From Bradyrhizobium sp. ORS 285 (GTDB lineage: Bacteria > Pseudomonadota > Alphaproteobacteria > Rhizobiales > Xanthobacteraceae): a stretch of DNA of 64,000 nucleotides. Location of the stretch: positions 7,243,001 through 7,307,000 of the forward strand of contig NZ_LT859959.1 of NCBI RefSeq assembly GCF_900176205.1, read 5' to 3'. Below are positions 55,604 through 63,849 of the stretch, piece after piece. The notes under the pieces are model-generated. The model saw only the letters and a program-made list of their open reading frames with translations, did no database searches and had not been told where the DNA came from. How positions within the stretch are numbered: position 1 is the stretch's first letter; the number at the start of each line of letters is the position of its first letter. The position numbers and the translations under genes were made by a program.

Positions 55604-55626
55604 ACAGGCCCGCTTCGCGGGCCTGT
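55604..55626 (+). terminator. Stem-loop after the His-rich gene
   Basis: acaggcccg/cgggcctgt closed by a cttcg loop. There is only a weak T-rich stretch after it (acgttgttgg), so it may be a stabiliser rather than a terminator. Confidence 0.45.
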
Positions 55627-55650
55627 ACGTTGTTGGTGGGCTGGCCTGCC

Positions 55651-55956
55651 ATGAAAAAGTCCATCGCCGAGACCCGTACCAAGACTCATACCAAGACTTG
55701 GATCGGGATCGGCATCGTCACGCTGTCGATGCTGCTGGCAAGCTCGGCTGCCACCTCGCCGGCGATCGCAGCTTCCTTCGGCGTTGATGCGAGTCGCTCG
55801 GCGACCGCGACGGAGTTCGGCACGCGCAGGCCCGCCCGGTCGTGGAAAGCGGCCAGATCGATTGTGACGCCGCCCCGCTACTATGGCCGCCCCGTCGACT
55901 ACGTGCCCGCTGTTGCGCCGGGCCCTTTCGTCCTGTTCACGCCATTCTACGATTGA
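55651..55956 (+). CDS. Hypothetical exported protein
   Basis: The ATG at 55651 gives 101 residues. A long basic n-region with a repeated Thr-Lys pattern (TRTKTHTKTW) precedes the hydrophobic stretch IGIGIVTLSMLLASSAA and a likely cleavage after AIAA (about 41). The mature part is Arg/Thr-rich and ends in aromatic PPRYYGRPVDYVP...FTPFYD. No family is recognised. It shares the Tyr/Pro-rich end with other small exported proteins nearby. Between it and the next gene (55957-56254) I see nothing. Confidence 0.7.
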   Translation: MKKSIAETRTKTHTKTWIGIGIVTLSMLLASSAATSPAIAASFGVDASRSATATEFGTRRPARSWKAARSIVTPPRYYGRPVDYVPAVAPGPFVLFTPFYD

Positions 55957-56254
55957 AGCGCACCCAGTGCGCCACTAACGGCGTTCGCTGGTCGAATGAC
56001 TTGCGCACGCTCAGTTGCGGAATCCCTGCACGAGCAGCACGACCTTGTCGGTGTCCCAGTCTCCTTCGAGACTCACACGCTGATCCTCTGCCGCGACGCC
56101 ACGTCGCAGATGCGCGCGCCGCGTGCATCATTCATGCCGCATTCACGTCGCTATCTCTACGTTCATGTTGGGGAGCGCCAATCCACCGATCGGACGACCA
56201 GCAACGGCGCTGCATGGGTCCATCGTTTTGCACGGCATTCAGGGAGAAGGGACC

Positions 56255-56956
56255 ATGATGAGGATGAAGGACCAGCGTGCTGGTCTTGCTCGTCGCCTCA
56301 GTCTTGCGGCGGCGGCATTGTTCGTATTCGCGGGTGCGTCCAGTCGTCCGGCTTCGGCGATGTCGCCTGTCGCTCCCGGCGCGGGGCCTGCGACACAGGC
56401 CGCGTCTGACACCTCGATGATTCAGGTTCGCGGCCCTGGCGGCCATGGTGGAGGCGGCGGCGGACATCACGGCGGTGGTGGCGGTGGCTTCCACGGCGGC
56501 GGTGGCTTCCATGGTGGTGGCGGCTTTCACGCCGGCCCTGCGTTCCATGGGGGTGGTGGAATGTTCAGAGGCGGAGGCGCTCCTGCCTTCCACGGCGGCG
56601 GAGGTCACGCGTTCGGAGGCGGTGGCCCGCGTCACGTGTTTCACGGCGGCAGTCCGGTGTTTCATGGTGGAGGCGGCCCGCGGCCGGTGTTCCATGGCGG
56701 CGGCTACTATCATCGCCCGCACTACGGCTATCGGCCGTACTACCACCATCACCGCCGGCACTTTTACGGCTACCGCAGCTACTACACCCCGACCTACACC
56801 ACGGGCTACTACTATCCGTATCGCCGCTGCCGGATCGTCTACACCTATTACGGCCCACGCCGCATCTGCCACTACCGGCATTGGCGGGGGCATCATTGGC
56901 GTCATCACCACCGGTGGCATCACCGTCACCACCGCCACCACTGGCGCTACTACTGA
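56255..56956 (+). CDS. Exported Gly/His-rich repeat protein
   Basis: The ATG at 56255 gives 233 residues. A signal peptide (about 1-36) is followed by a Gly/His-rich region (about 60-145) with repeated FHGGGG units, then a Tyr/His/Arg-rich region (about 145-233) with HHRRHFYGYRSYY and a terminal run of His-Arg-Trp repeats. The only two cysteines flank YTYYGPRRIC. Composition suggests metal binding or a structural cell-envelope role; no domain is recognised. Confidence 0.8.
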   Translation: MMRMKDQRAGLARRLSLAAAALFVFAGASSRPASAMSPVAPGAGPATQAASDTSMIQVRGPGGHGGGGGGHHGGGGGGFHGGGGFHGGGGFHAGPAFHGGGGMFRGGGAPAFHGGGGHAFGGGGPRHVFHGGSPVFHGGGGPRPVFHGGGYYHRPHYGYRPYYHHHRRHFYGYRSYYTPTYTTGYYYPYRRCRIVYTYYGPRRICHYRHWRGHHWRHHHRWHHRHHRHHWRYY

Positions 56957-56982
56957 CGCGCTGAGGGCTTGATCGAGACGAC

Positions 56983-57006
56983 GAAGGACGCCGAAGGGCG
57001 TCCTTC
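56983..57006 (+). terminator. Terminator after the Gly/His-rich gene
   Basis: A 10-bp stem gaaggacgcc/ggcgtccttc with a 4-base loop, followed by tgtcgttt, 27 bases past the stop. Confidence 0.6.
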
Positions 57007-57039
57007 TGTCGTTTCAGCAGCAGGAGTTCGGCGCAACGC

Positions 57040-57255
57040 TCAGAGCCAGTCCTTGAACTGCCAGTTCTTCACCGTCAGCTTCCACGGCACCAGCGTCTCC
57101 AGCCGCCATTTGGCGAACCGCCCGGGCGGCCAGTTCGACAGCCGGCGCTCCTCCTTCGGCTCTTCGGCCTTGGCGATGATCTTGGCGGGCGGCGTCTTGC
57201 GGCGCTGACGCGTCGCATCGCGGATGAGGTCGACGTATTCCGGCTTCTCGGCCAT
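57040..57255 (-). CDS. Small hypothetical protein
   Basis: A 71-residue basic protein with an ATG at 57255 and a GAGGAG ribosome binding site. It has no signal peptide or TM. Lys/Arg-rich N-terminal half (DATRQRRKTPPAKIIAKAEE), then a Trp-rich C-terminal half (LSNWPPGRFAKWRLETLVPW) ending WQFKDWL. I do not recognise the family. It lies between the two terminators of leuC and the Gly/His-rich gene. Confidence 0.65.
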   Translation of the reverse strand: MAEKPEYVDLIRDATRQRRKTPPAKIIAKAEEPKEERRLSNWPPGRFAKWRLETLVPWKLTVKNWQFKDWL

Positions 57256-57365
57256 TGTAGGCTCCTCGGCACGTTCCTCCGCCGGCGCGGCGCGTCCGGC
57301 GGTAGGATTGTGCGTGAAGAGCTTTAAGGAGCTCTTGCCGACAGGCCTCGATGTTGAGTCGAAAT

Positions 57366-57398
57366 GAAAACGCGGCGGCTTCTCTCCAAGCCGCCGCG
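57366..57398 (-). terminator. Rho-independent terminator of leuC
   Basis: An 11-bp stem (cgcggcggctt/aagccgccgcg, 57371-57381 with 57388-57398) with a 6-base loop; on the minus strand TTTTCATTT follows. It is 50 bases after the leuC stop. Confidence 0.85.
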
Positions 57399-57447
57399 CT
57401 CGTCAATCGGTTGCCGTGCAGCTTGGCCGCACCGCGGGGAGCGTGGC

Positions 57448-58854
57448 TCAGCGCCAGTCGCGCACGTCGACGAAGTGGCCGGCGATCGCGGCCGCCGCGG
57501 CCATCGCGGGTGACACCAGATGGGTGCGGCCCTTGAAGCCCTGACGGCCCTCGAAGTTGCGGTTTGAGGTCGAGGCGCAGCGCTCCTCCGGCGCCAGCTT
57601 GTCCGGGTTCATGGCGAGGCACATCGAGCAGCCCGGCTCGCGCCATTCGAAGCCGGCCTTGATGAAGATCTTGTCCAGACCTTCGGCCTCGGCCTGCTCC
57701 TTCACGATTCCCGAGCCCGGCACGACCATCGCGTTGACGTGACCGGACACAGTCTTGCCCTCGGCGATCTTGGCGGCGGCGCGCAGATCCTCGATGCGGC
57801 CGTTGGTGCAGGAGCCGATGAAGACACGGTCGAGCTTGATGTCCGTGATCTTCGTGCCCGCGGTCAGGCCCATATACTTCAACGCGCGATGCTTGGAGAT
57901 GCGCTTGGCCTCATCAGTGATCTTGTCCGGATCCGGCACCAGGCCTGTCACCGAGATCACGTCCTCGGGCGAGGTGCCCCAGGTCACGATCGGCGGCAGC
58001 TTGGCGGCGTCGAGCCGCAGCTCATGGTCGAAATGCGCCCCCTCGTCGGAGCGCAAGGTCTCCCAGTAGCGCATTGCCGCATCCCAGGCCGCGCCCTGCG
58101 GCGCCTTGGGACGGCCGCGCAGGAAGTCGTAGGCCTTCTCGTCCGGCGCGACCAGACCGGCGCGGGCGCCGCCCTCGATCGACATGTTGCAGACGGTCAT
58201 GCGGCCTTCCATCGACAGCGCGCGGATCGCCTCGCCGGCATATTCCAGCACGTAGCCGGTGCCGCCGGCGGTGCCGATCTCGCCGATGATGGCCAGGATG
58301 ATGTCCTTGCCCGTCACGCCGTCCGGCAGCTTGCCGTCGACGGTGACGCGCATGTTCTTCGCCTTCTTCTGGATCAGCGTCTGCGTCGCCAGCACGTGCT
58401 CGACTTCGGAGGTGCCGATGCCGTGCGCCAGTGCGCCGAACGCGCCATGCGTCGAGGTGTGGCTATCACCGCAGACGATCGTGGTGCCGGGCAGGGTGAA
58501 GCCCTGCTCCGGACCGATGACGTGGACGATGCCCTGGCGGCGGTCGAACTCGTTGTAATATTCGACGCCGAATTCCTTGGCGTTCTCGGCGAGCGCCTTG
58601 ATCTGCTCGATGCTCTCCGGATCCGGGTTCGGCTTGGTGCGGTCGGTGGTCGGCACGTTGTGATCGACCACAGCCAGCGTCTTCTCCGGCGCATGCACCT
58701 TGCGGCCCGTGGCGCGCAGTCCTTCGAACGCCTGCGGCGAGGTGACCTCGTGCACCAGGTGGCGGTCGATGTAGAGCAGGCAGGTGCCGTCCTCGGCTTC
58801 GTGCACCAGATGGTCGTTCCAGATCTTGTCGTACAGGGTGGTCGGTTTCGACAT
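57448..58854 (-). CDS. leuC: 3-isopropylmalate dehydratase large subunit
   Basis: The ATG at 58854 gives 468 residues. This aconitase-like 4Fe-4S subunit shows [36 protein letters not shown] (one cluster Cys) and [12 protein letters not shown] (two cluster Cys). It acts with LeuD in leucine synthesis. It is a single transcript with a clear terminator. I looked for a leucine-rich leader peptide upstream and found none. Confidence 0.97.
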   Translation of the reverse strand: MSKPTTLYDKIWNDHLVHEAEDGTCLLYIDRHLVHEVTSPQAFEGLRATGRKVHAPEKTLAVVDHNVPTTDRTKPNPDPESIEQIKALAENAKEFGVEYYNEFDRRQGIVHVIGPEQGFTLPGTTIVCGDSHTSTHGAFGALAHGIGTSEVEHVLATQTLIQKKAKNMRVTVDGKLPDGVTGKDIILAIIGEIGTAGGTGYVLEYAGEAIRALSMEGRMTVCNMSIEGGARAGLVAPDEKAYDFLRGRPKAPQGAAWDAAMRYWETLRSDEGAHFDHELRLDAAKLPPIVTWGTSPEDVISVTGLVPDPDKITDEAKRISKHRALKYMGLTAGTKITDIKLDRVFIGSCTNGRIEDLRAAAKIAEGKTVSGHVNAMVVPGSGIVKEQAEAEGLDKIFIKAGFEWREPGCSMCLAMNPDKLAPEERCASTSNRNFEGRQGFKGRTHLVSPAMAAAAAIAGHFVDVRDWR

Positions 58855-59113
58855 GAGCGAATGCTCCCGGGAATGAAGGTTTGAAACAAGACGCGTGACG
58901 GACACGCGCGAACAGGCAGAGAGGCGCTGCGGGTTACAGCGCGCGCCTAAGCTCTGACGTCGCCGACGTCGCGAACCGTCCGAAGAACCGCCCGGGCAGC
59001 CGGCTATGATCGTCGATAACGACGCGGCGGCAGGCCATGCTGGTGCGATCTAGAACCATTTCAGGGGGATATATAGCACGCAGGCGCGGAGTGCGAGATG
59101 CGTTTGCGCCCGG

Positions 59114-59190
59114 CGTCATTGCGAGCGCAGCGACGAAGCAATCCAGAGTCCTTGCTGGGCCCTGGATTGCTTCGCTTCGCTCGCAATGAC
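59114..59190. repeat. Palindromic repeat, family A copy 3
   Basis: cgtcattgcgagcgcagcga at the left and its near-complement at the right (cgcttcgctcgcaatgac), with aatccagag/ctggatt inside. Confidence 0.87.
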
Positions 59191-59203
59191 CACGGAGCAA
59201 AAG

Positions 59204-59230
59204 AAAAAAGCGCGGGACCAGCCCGCGCTT
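59204..59230 (-). terminator. Rho-independent terminator of the ffh-rplS operon
   Basis: A stem gcgcggg/cccgcgc with a short loop (59210-59228); read on the minus strand it is followed by a TTTTTTC run. It lies 26 bases after the rplS stop. Confidence 0.85.
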
Positions 59231-59255
59231 TCCGTCAATCCATTGGAAGCAACGA

Positions 59256-59636
59256 TTACTCGTTGACGGCGGTCTGGCGGTCCTGCTTCTCGACGATGCG
59301 GGCCGACTTGCCGCGCAGCTGGCGCAGGTAATACAGCTTGGCGCGACGCACCTTGCCGCGGCGCACGACCTTGATCGAGTCGATCATCGGGGACAGGATC
59401 GGGAACACGCGCTCCACGCCCTCGCCGTACGAAATCTTGCGAACGGTGAAGCTCTCGTTGATGCCGCCGCCGGAACGGCCGATGCACACGCCCTCATAGG
59501 CCTGCACGCGGGTGCGCTCGCCTTCGACCACCTTCACGTTGACGATCACGGTGTCGCCCGGGCCGAACTCCGGAATGGTCTTGTTGGCGGACAGCTTGTC
59601 GAACTGCTCTTTTTCGAGCTGCTGAATCAGGTTCAC
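59256..59636 (-). CDS. rplS: 50S ribosomal protein L19
   Basis: A 126-residue ribosomal protein starting with a GTG at 59636 ([10 protein letters not shown]). The conserved [27 protein letters not shown] and the [11 protein letters not shown] motif are complete. L19 lies at the 30S-50S interface. It is the last gene of the ffh-rpsP-rimM-trmD-rplS order, and is followed by a terminator. The upstream in-frame extension from 59876 would overlap trmD and is rejected. Confidence 0.98.
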   Translation of the reverse strand: MNLIQQLEKEQFDKLSANKTIPEFGPGDTVIVNVKVVEGERTRVQAYEGVCIGRSGGGINESFTVRKISYGEGVERVFPILSPMIDSIKVVRRGKVRRAKLYYLRQLRGKSARIVEKQDRQTAVNE

Positions 59637-59743
59637 GGGTAAATCTCCATCGGCGGCGCGCCCAGCCGGGTCACGCGGGCTGCGCTTGTTCCTGCCGTCA
59701 CTTGCGGAATTGGGCGCTCCTATAAGGCAAAGCGCGAGGCTTG

Positions 59744-60517
59744 TCACCCGTCTGTCGTGCTTTTTGGCGCTTTTTGGCTGGTCCTCGTTTGTTCTCGGGG
59801 CCGGCGCGCCTGCCATTCGGCCCATAAATCCGGCCTTCGCGCTTCCGTCAGGGCCTCGGATTGCGCCCGGCGCCACGCTGCGACCTTGGCGTGATCGCCG
59901 GAGGTAAGCACATCTGGAATCGTACGGCCCTCGAACGATTGGGGGCGGGTGTATTGCGGGTATTCGAGGAGGCCATCCGAGAAACTCTCATCGGTGCCGG
60001 ATTCGAGCTTGCCCATCACGCCCGGCAGCAGCCGCACGCAGGCGTCGATGAGCACCAGCGCGGCGATCTCGCCGCCGGACAGCACATAGTCGCCGATCGA
60101 CACCTCGATCAGCTCCCGGGCGTCGATCACGCGCTGATCGATTCCCTCGAAGCGGCCGCACACGATCAGCGGTCCAGCACCGGCCGCGAGCTCGCGGACG
60201 AGCGCCTGGGTCAATGGCCGACCGCGCGGGCTCATCAGCAGCTTTGGCCGTTCGGGGGCGGTGGCCGCTGCGTCGATCGCGGTGGCGAGAACGTCGGCGC
60301 GCAGCACCATGCCGGGACCACCGCCGGCGGGCGTGTCATCGACGCTGCGGTGCTTGTCGGTCGCCGAAGCCCGGATGTCGCGCGCCTCCAACGACCAAAT
60401 GCCTGATGTCAGCGCCCGGCCAGCCAAGCTCACGCCCAGCGGCCCGGGAAACATCTCCGGAAACAGCGTCAGCACAGTCGCGCGCCACGGCGCGGTGGGA
60501 GGGGGCGAAGCGGTCAT
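59744..60517 (-). CDS. trmD: tRNA (guanosine(37)-N1)-methyltransferase TrmD
   Basis: A 257-residue SPOUT methyltransferase making m1G37 in tRNA, needed to prevent +1 frameshifting. [10 protein letters not shown] at the N-terminus, [17 protein letters not shown], the trefoil-knot motif [13 protein letters not shown] and [19 protein letters not shown] are complete. The C-terminal residues (from about 230) are Arg/Lys-rich and slightly extended. It is 107 bases upstream of rplS. Confidence 0.98.
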   Translation of the reverse strand: MTASPPPTAPWRATVLTLFPEMFPGPLGVSLAGRALTSGIWSLEARDIRASATDKHRSVDDTPAGGGPGMVLRADVLATAIDAAATAPERPKLLMSPRGRPLTQALVRELAAGAGPLIVCGRFEGIDQRVIDARELIEVSIGDYVLSGGEIAALVLIDACVRLLPGVMGKLESGTDESFSDGLLEYPQYTRPQSFEGRTIPDVLTSGDHAKVAAWRRAQSEALTEARRPDLWAEWQARRPREQTRTSQKAPKSTTDG

Positions 60518-60593
60518 GATGCTCTGTTACGGCACCAAGGCCGCGAGATCGAGCCCCTGGATCGACGCTGCGTGTTGTACGAGTTCATCACAG

Positions 60594-60744
60594 GTGTCGT
60601 CCCGGACAAGCCCCGACGCGCAAAGCGCGTCGCGGCGCCGATCCGGGACCCATACCGCGTGATGTTCGAAAAAGGCAGGCCGCCAGTCGCGCGGAAGCCA
60701 ATCAGTTGCGGTGGCTATGGGTCCCCGCTTTCGCGGGGACGACG
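60594..60744. repeat. Palindromic repeat, family D copy 2
   Basis: gtcgtcccggacaagccccg at the left, an inner gcgcaaagcgcg palindrome, ccgggacccat, and the right hairpin tccccgctttcgcggggacgac. The right end lies within the rimM frame and supplies its stop. Confidence 0.82.
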
Positions 60745-61311
60745 AGCTGAGTGTGAGGCGGCACCGTCACCTTCAGCGGAAGGAGACTCATCGGGCAAGC
60801 CTTCATCCTCGCCCTCGATCTCGCCGGGCAACTCGATGATCACGCGGCCATTGGCGAGATCCACCGTCGGCACGACGGCATTGGTGAACGGCAGCATCAG
60901 CGTGCTGCCGGAGGGCGGAGCGATCTCGATGATGTCGCCGGCACCGAAATTATGGATTGCGAGGACGCGACCAAGCGGGGCGCCGGCGGTGGTTTCCGCA
61001 GCGAGGCCGATCAGGTCGGCGTGATAGTATTCGTCGTCATCGGTCTCTGGCAGGCGATCGCGCGGCACATAGAGCTCGAGCCCGTTAAGCCGCTCGGCGG
61101 CATTGCGGTCGGTAATGCCCTTGAAGCTCGCGACGAGATGATCCTTGGCCTCGCGCGCTTTCGCGACTTCGAGCGAACGGCTGCCGTCCTTGGTCGTCAG
61201 CAGGCCGTAATGCAGCACGGCCAGCGGCTCCTCGGTGAAGGTCCATAAGCGAACCTCGCCGCGCACGCCGTGCGCGGCGCCGATCTTGGCGACGCAGATC
61301 AGCTTGGACAT
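60715..61311 (-). CDS. rimM: Ribosome maturation factor RimM
   Basis: A 198-residue 30S assembly factor that binds S19. The N-terminal domain shows [19 protein letters not shown], and the C-terminal PRC-barrel has [24 protein letters not shown] and [14 protein letters not shown]. After the natural acidic tail ([14 protein letters not shown]) the last residues [11 protein letters not shown] are the translation of a family D repeat hairpin. The ATG at 61311 is only about 14 bases from a family F repeat, which may affect its ribosome binding site. Confidence 0.96.
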   Translation of the reverse strand: MSKLICVAKIGAAHGVRGEVRLWTFTEEPLAVLHYGLLTTKDGSRSLEVAKAREAKDHLVASFKGITDRNAAERLNGLELYVPRDRLPETDDDEYYHADLIGLAAETTAGAPLGRVLAIHNFGAGDIIEIAPPSGSTLMLPFTNAVVPTVDLANGRVIIELPGEIEGEDEGLPDESPSAEGDGAASHSARRPRESGDP

Positions 61312-61324
61312 CAGGAGGCCCCGT

Positions 61325-61422
61325 CCTTCGAGACGCGCGCAACGGCGCGCTCCTCAGGACGAGGAGCCAATTCCTCATGCTGAGGAGCACGGCGCGAGCC
61401 GTGCGTCTCGAAGCATGAGGCC
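61325..61422. repeat. Palindromic repeat, family F (rpsP-rimM spacer)
   Basis: ccttcgagacg at the left and cgtctcgaagcatgagg at the right are inverted, with ctcctcagg/tgaggag inside. It fills almost all of the 128-base spacer. Confidence 0.8.
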
Positions 61423-61439
61423 AGGATCGTCAAAGGACC

Positions 61440-61772
61440 TTAGCCCTTGGCCGCGGCTTCGGCCTGCGCCTTGCGCTCCTTGCGCGGCACGGCCTTGATC
61501 GGGTTCTGACGGGCTTCGCGCTTCTTGACGCCGGCGGTGTCGAGGAAGCGGGCGACGCGGTCGGACGGCTGCGCGCCCTTGGCGAGCCAAGCCTTCACCT
61601 TCTCCATGTCGAGCTTGAGGCGCGCCTCGTTGTCCTTCGGCATCAGCGGATTGAAGTGGCCGAGGCGCTCAATGAAGCGGCCGTCACGCGGAAAGCGCGA
61701 GTCGGCGACGACGACGTGATAGACCGGACGCTTCTTGGTGCCGGCACGGGCGAGACGAATGACGACGGACAT
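61440..61772 (-). CDS. rpsP: 30S ribosomal protein S16
   Basis: The ATG at 61772 gives 110 residues, starting [26 protein letters not shown]. The conserved [14 protein letters not shown] and [16 protein letters not shown] segments are present; the tail after about 85 is a basic Ala/Lys-rich extension common in alphaproteobacteria. The ribosome binding site is AAGGAGAA. It lies between ffh and rimM. Confidence 0.98.
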   Translation of the reverse strand: MSVVIRLARAGTKKRPVYHVVVADSRFPRDGRFIERLGHFNPLMPKDNEARLKLDMEKVKAWLAKGAQPSDRVARFLDTAGVKKREARQNPIKAVPRKERKAQAEAAAKG

Positions 61773-61819
61773 GAAAGTTCTCCTTAGGTGTCGATGTCTT
61801 GATACGAAGTTGGATGGGT

Positions 61820-61901
61820 CGTCATTGCGAGCGAAGCGAAGCAATCCAGAGCGGCATGCGCGACTCTGGATTGCTTGGTCGCTTCGCTCCTCGCAATGAC
61901 G
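61820..61901. repeat. Palindromic repeat, family A copy 4 (ffh-rpsP spacer)
   Basis: gtcattgcgagcgaagcgaa and tcgcttcgctcctcgcaatg form the arms, with caatccagag/ctctggattg inside. It lies within the 138-base ffh-rpsP gap. Confidence 0.87.
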
Positions 61902-61910
61902 GGAGTGAGG

Positions 61911-63446
61911 TCATTTCTTCTTCCCCGGAGGCAGCCCGAGGCCCGGCAAGGTCGGCTTGCCGCTGAGACCAGTGAGGCCCGGCAAATTCGGCAAACCGCC
62001 GCGCAAGCCGGCGGGCAGATCCTTCGGCAAATTCGGCAGACCGCCGGGCATCTTCTCGGCCAGCGCCTTGAGCTGCTCGGGCGACGGCATGCCGCCACCG
62101 CCCCCAAAACCCATCGCCTGGGCGATGCCGGCGAGCGGGCCGCGCTTGCCGGAGCCCATGGCCTTCATGACGTCGGCCATGTTCCGGTGCATCTTGAGCA
62201 GCTTGTTGACGTGCTCGACGCTCTGGCCGGAGCCGGCCGCGATGCGCTTCTTGCGGCTCGCCTTGAGCAGGTCGGGATGCTTGCGCTCCTCGCGCGTCAT
62301 CGAATCGATGATCGCGACCTGGCGCTTGAGGATCTTGTCGTCGATCCCGGCGGCAGCGATCTGGTTCTTCATCTTGGAGATGCCGGGCATCATGCCCATC
62401 AGCCCGCTGATGCCGCCCATCTGCGACATCTGCAGCAGCTGCTCGCGCATGTCGTTGAGGTCGAACTGACCCTTGCGCATCTTCTCGGCGGCGCGCGCGG
62501 CCTTCTCGGCGTCGATGTTCGCCGCGGCCTTCTCGACCAGCGAGACGATATCGCCCATGCCGAGGATGCGGCCGGCGATCCGCGAGGGATAGAAGTCTTC
62601 AAGCGCGTCGGTTTTTTCGCCGGTGCCGAGCAGCTTGATCGGCTTGCCGGTGACCGCGCGCATCGACAGTGCCGCACCGCCGCGGCCGTCGCCGTCGATA
62701 CGGGTCAGCGCGATGCCGGTGAGACCCACGCGCTGGTCGAACGAGCGGGCCAGATTGACGGCGTCCTGGCCGGTCAACGAATCCGCGACCAGCAGCACCT
62801 CGTGTGGATTGGCGACCGCCTTGATCTCGGCGGCCTCCTTCATCATGTCCTCGTCGAGCGTGGTGCGGCCGGCGGTGTCGAGCAGCACCACGTCATAGCC
62901 GCCGAGCTTGGCGGCCTCGATGGCGCGGCGCGCGATCTGCGGCGGCATCTGGCCGGCGACGATCGGCAAGGTCGGGATGTCCAAGTCGCGGCCGAGCACC
63001 GCGAGCTGCTCCATGGCGGCCGGACGGTAGACGTCGAGCGAGGCCATCAGCACCTTGCGCTTGTCGCGCTGGACCATGCGGCGCGCGAGCTTGGCGGTGG
63101 TGGTGGTCTTACCGGAGCCCTGCAGGCCGACCATCATGATCGGCACCGGCGGTACGGCGTTCAGGTCGATGGTCTGGCCGTCGTCGCCGAGCGTCTTGAC
63201 CAGCTCGTCATGGACGATCTTGACGACCATCTGGCCGGGGGTGACCGACTTGACGACGGTGGCGCCGATCGCCTGCTCGCGCACGCGCTCGGTGAAGCTG
63301 CGGACAACCTCCAGCGCGACGTCGGCCTCAAGCAGCGCCCGGCGGACCTCGCGCATCGCGGCGTCGACATCGGCCTCCGAGAGCGAACCGCGCCCCGTCA
63401 GCCGATCGAGAATGCCGCCAAGCCTTTCCGACAGATTGTCGAACAA
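61911..63446 (-). CDS. ffh: Signal recognition particle protein Ffh
   Basis: I chose the TTG at 63446, giving 511 residues that start (M/L)FDNLSERLGGILDRLTGRG; the longer frame continues into a repeat. The NG domain has G1 GLQGSGKTTTTAKLA, DTAGR in VLLDTAGRTTLDEDMM, and TRIDGDGRGGAAL. The M domain (about 300-440) is Met-rich with the RNA-binding helix GSGQSVEHVNKLLKMHRNM. The end is an unusual Pro/Leu/Gly-rich tail of about 60 residues with LPNLP and LPGL units, ending PPGKKK. It binds signal sequences at the ribosome; FtsY at 40341 is its receptor. Confidence 0.97.
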   Translation of the reverse strand: MFDNLSERLGGILDRLTGRGSLSEADVDAAMREVRRALLEADVALEVVRSFTERVREQAIGATVVKSVTPGQMVVKIVHDELVKTLGDDGQTIDLNAVPPVPIMMVGLQGSGKTTTTAKLARRMVQRDKRKVLMASLDVYRPAAMEQLAVLGRDLDIPTLPIVAGQMPPQIARRAIEAAKLGGYDVVLLDTAGRTTLDEDMMKEAAEIKAVANPHEVLLVADSLTGQDAVNLARSFDQRVGLTGIALTRIDGDGRGGAALSMRAVTGKPIKLLGTGEKTDALEDFYPSRIAGRILGMGDIVSLVEKAAANIDAEKAARAAEKMRKGQFDLNDMREQLLQMSQMGGISGLMGMMPGISKMKNQIAAAGIDDKILKRQVAIIDSMTREERKHPDLLKASRKKRIAAGSGQSVEHVNKLLKMHRNMADVMKAMGSGKRGPLAGIAQAMGFGGGGGMPSPEQLKALAEKMPGGLPNLPKDLPAGLRGGLPNLPGLTGLSGKPTLPGLGLPPGKKK

Positions 63447-63465
63447 TGCCGTTATCCCTTCTTCA

Positions 63466-63579
63466 CCTCTCCCCACCGGGGAGAGGTCGGATCGTGTCAG
63501 CGATCCGGGTGAGGGGTGCGGGACGACGGTTTGCACCGTACCCCCTCACCCCAGCCCTCTCCCCACGGGAGAGGGAGCC
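63466..63579. repeat. Palindromic repeat, family C copy 4
   Basis: cctctccccaccggggagagg at the left, gatcgtgtcagcgatc in the centre and ccctctccccacgggagaggg at the right. It lies immediately upstream of the ffh start, inside the 403-base gap 63447-63849. Confidence 0.87.
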
Positions 63580-63587
63580 GCAGTGTC

Positions 63588-63607
63588 GCCCGGTGTTGAC
63601 ACCGGGC
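63588..63607. repeat. Short perfect palindrome upstream of ffh
   Basis: gcccggtgt and acaccgggc form a 9-bp inverted repeat around 2 bases. It could be an operator or a small hairpin. The rest of the gap up to 63849 shows no gene. Confidence 0.45.
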
Positions 63608-63849
63608 CAAATCTCCAAACACCTTTGCGCCCGAGGGCGCACAGCGCTGTCGGGCGTTGACCTCCGGCCTCTAGGGCCGGGCGGTGGCTCGAAAAGACGA
63701 AACTTTCCGAAATTCGGCCGGGTTTACCCCCCCGCAGCCGGAAAAGTCAAGGAAACTTGCTCGCGGCGAGCCGTTGCCGGACCCTGTGGTGCTGCTTACC
63801 TCCTGCGCCAGTTCAGATTTCCCTGTCAGCTTTCCCTGCGAGGACACCC

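Larger units (their letters stand above)
58855..59255. other. leuC upstream region
   Basis: 401 bases between rplS and leuC. It holds a family A repeat (59114-59190) and the rplS terminator. A short open frame on the minus strand (about 34 codons, 58934-59038) lacks a ribosome binding site and Leu codon clusters, so I do not call it. The leuC promoter must be here but I cannot place it. Confidence 0.4.

Noticed and set aside
54601..57447. leuD-leuC interval as an integrated mobile island
   Set aside because: No integrase, tRNA, direct-repeat ends or transposase is visible, and base composition is not obviously different.
58934..59038. Short minus-strand frame as a leuC leader peptide
   Set aside because: It has no Leu codon cluster, no ribosome binding site and no terminator/antiterminator pair before leuC.
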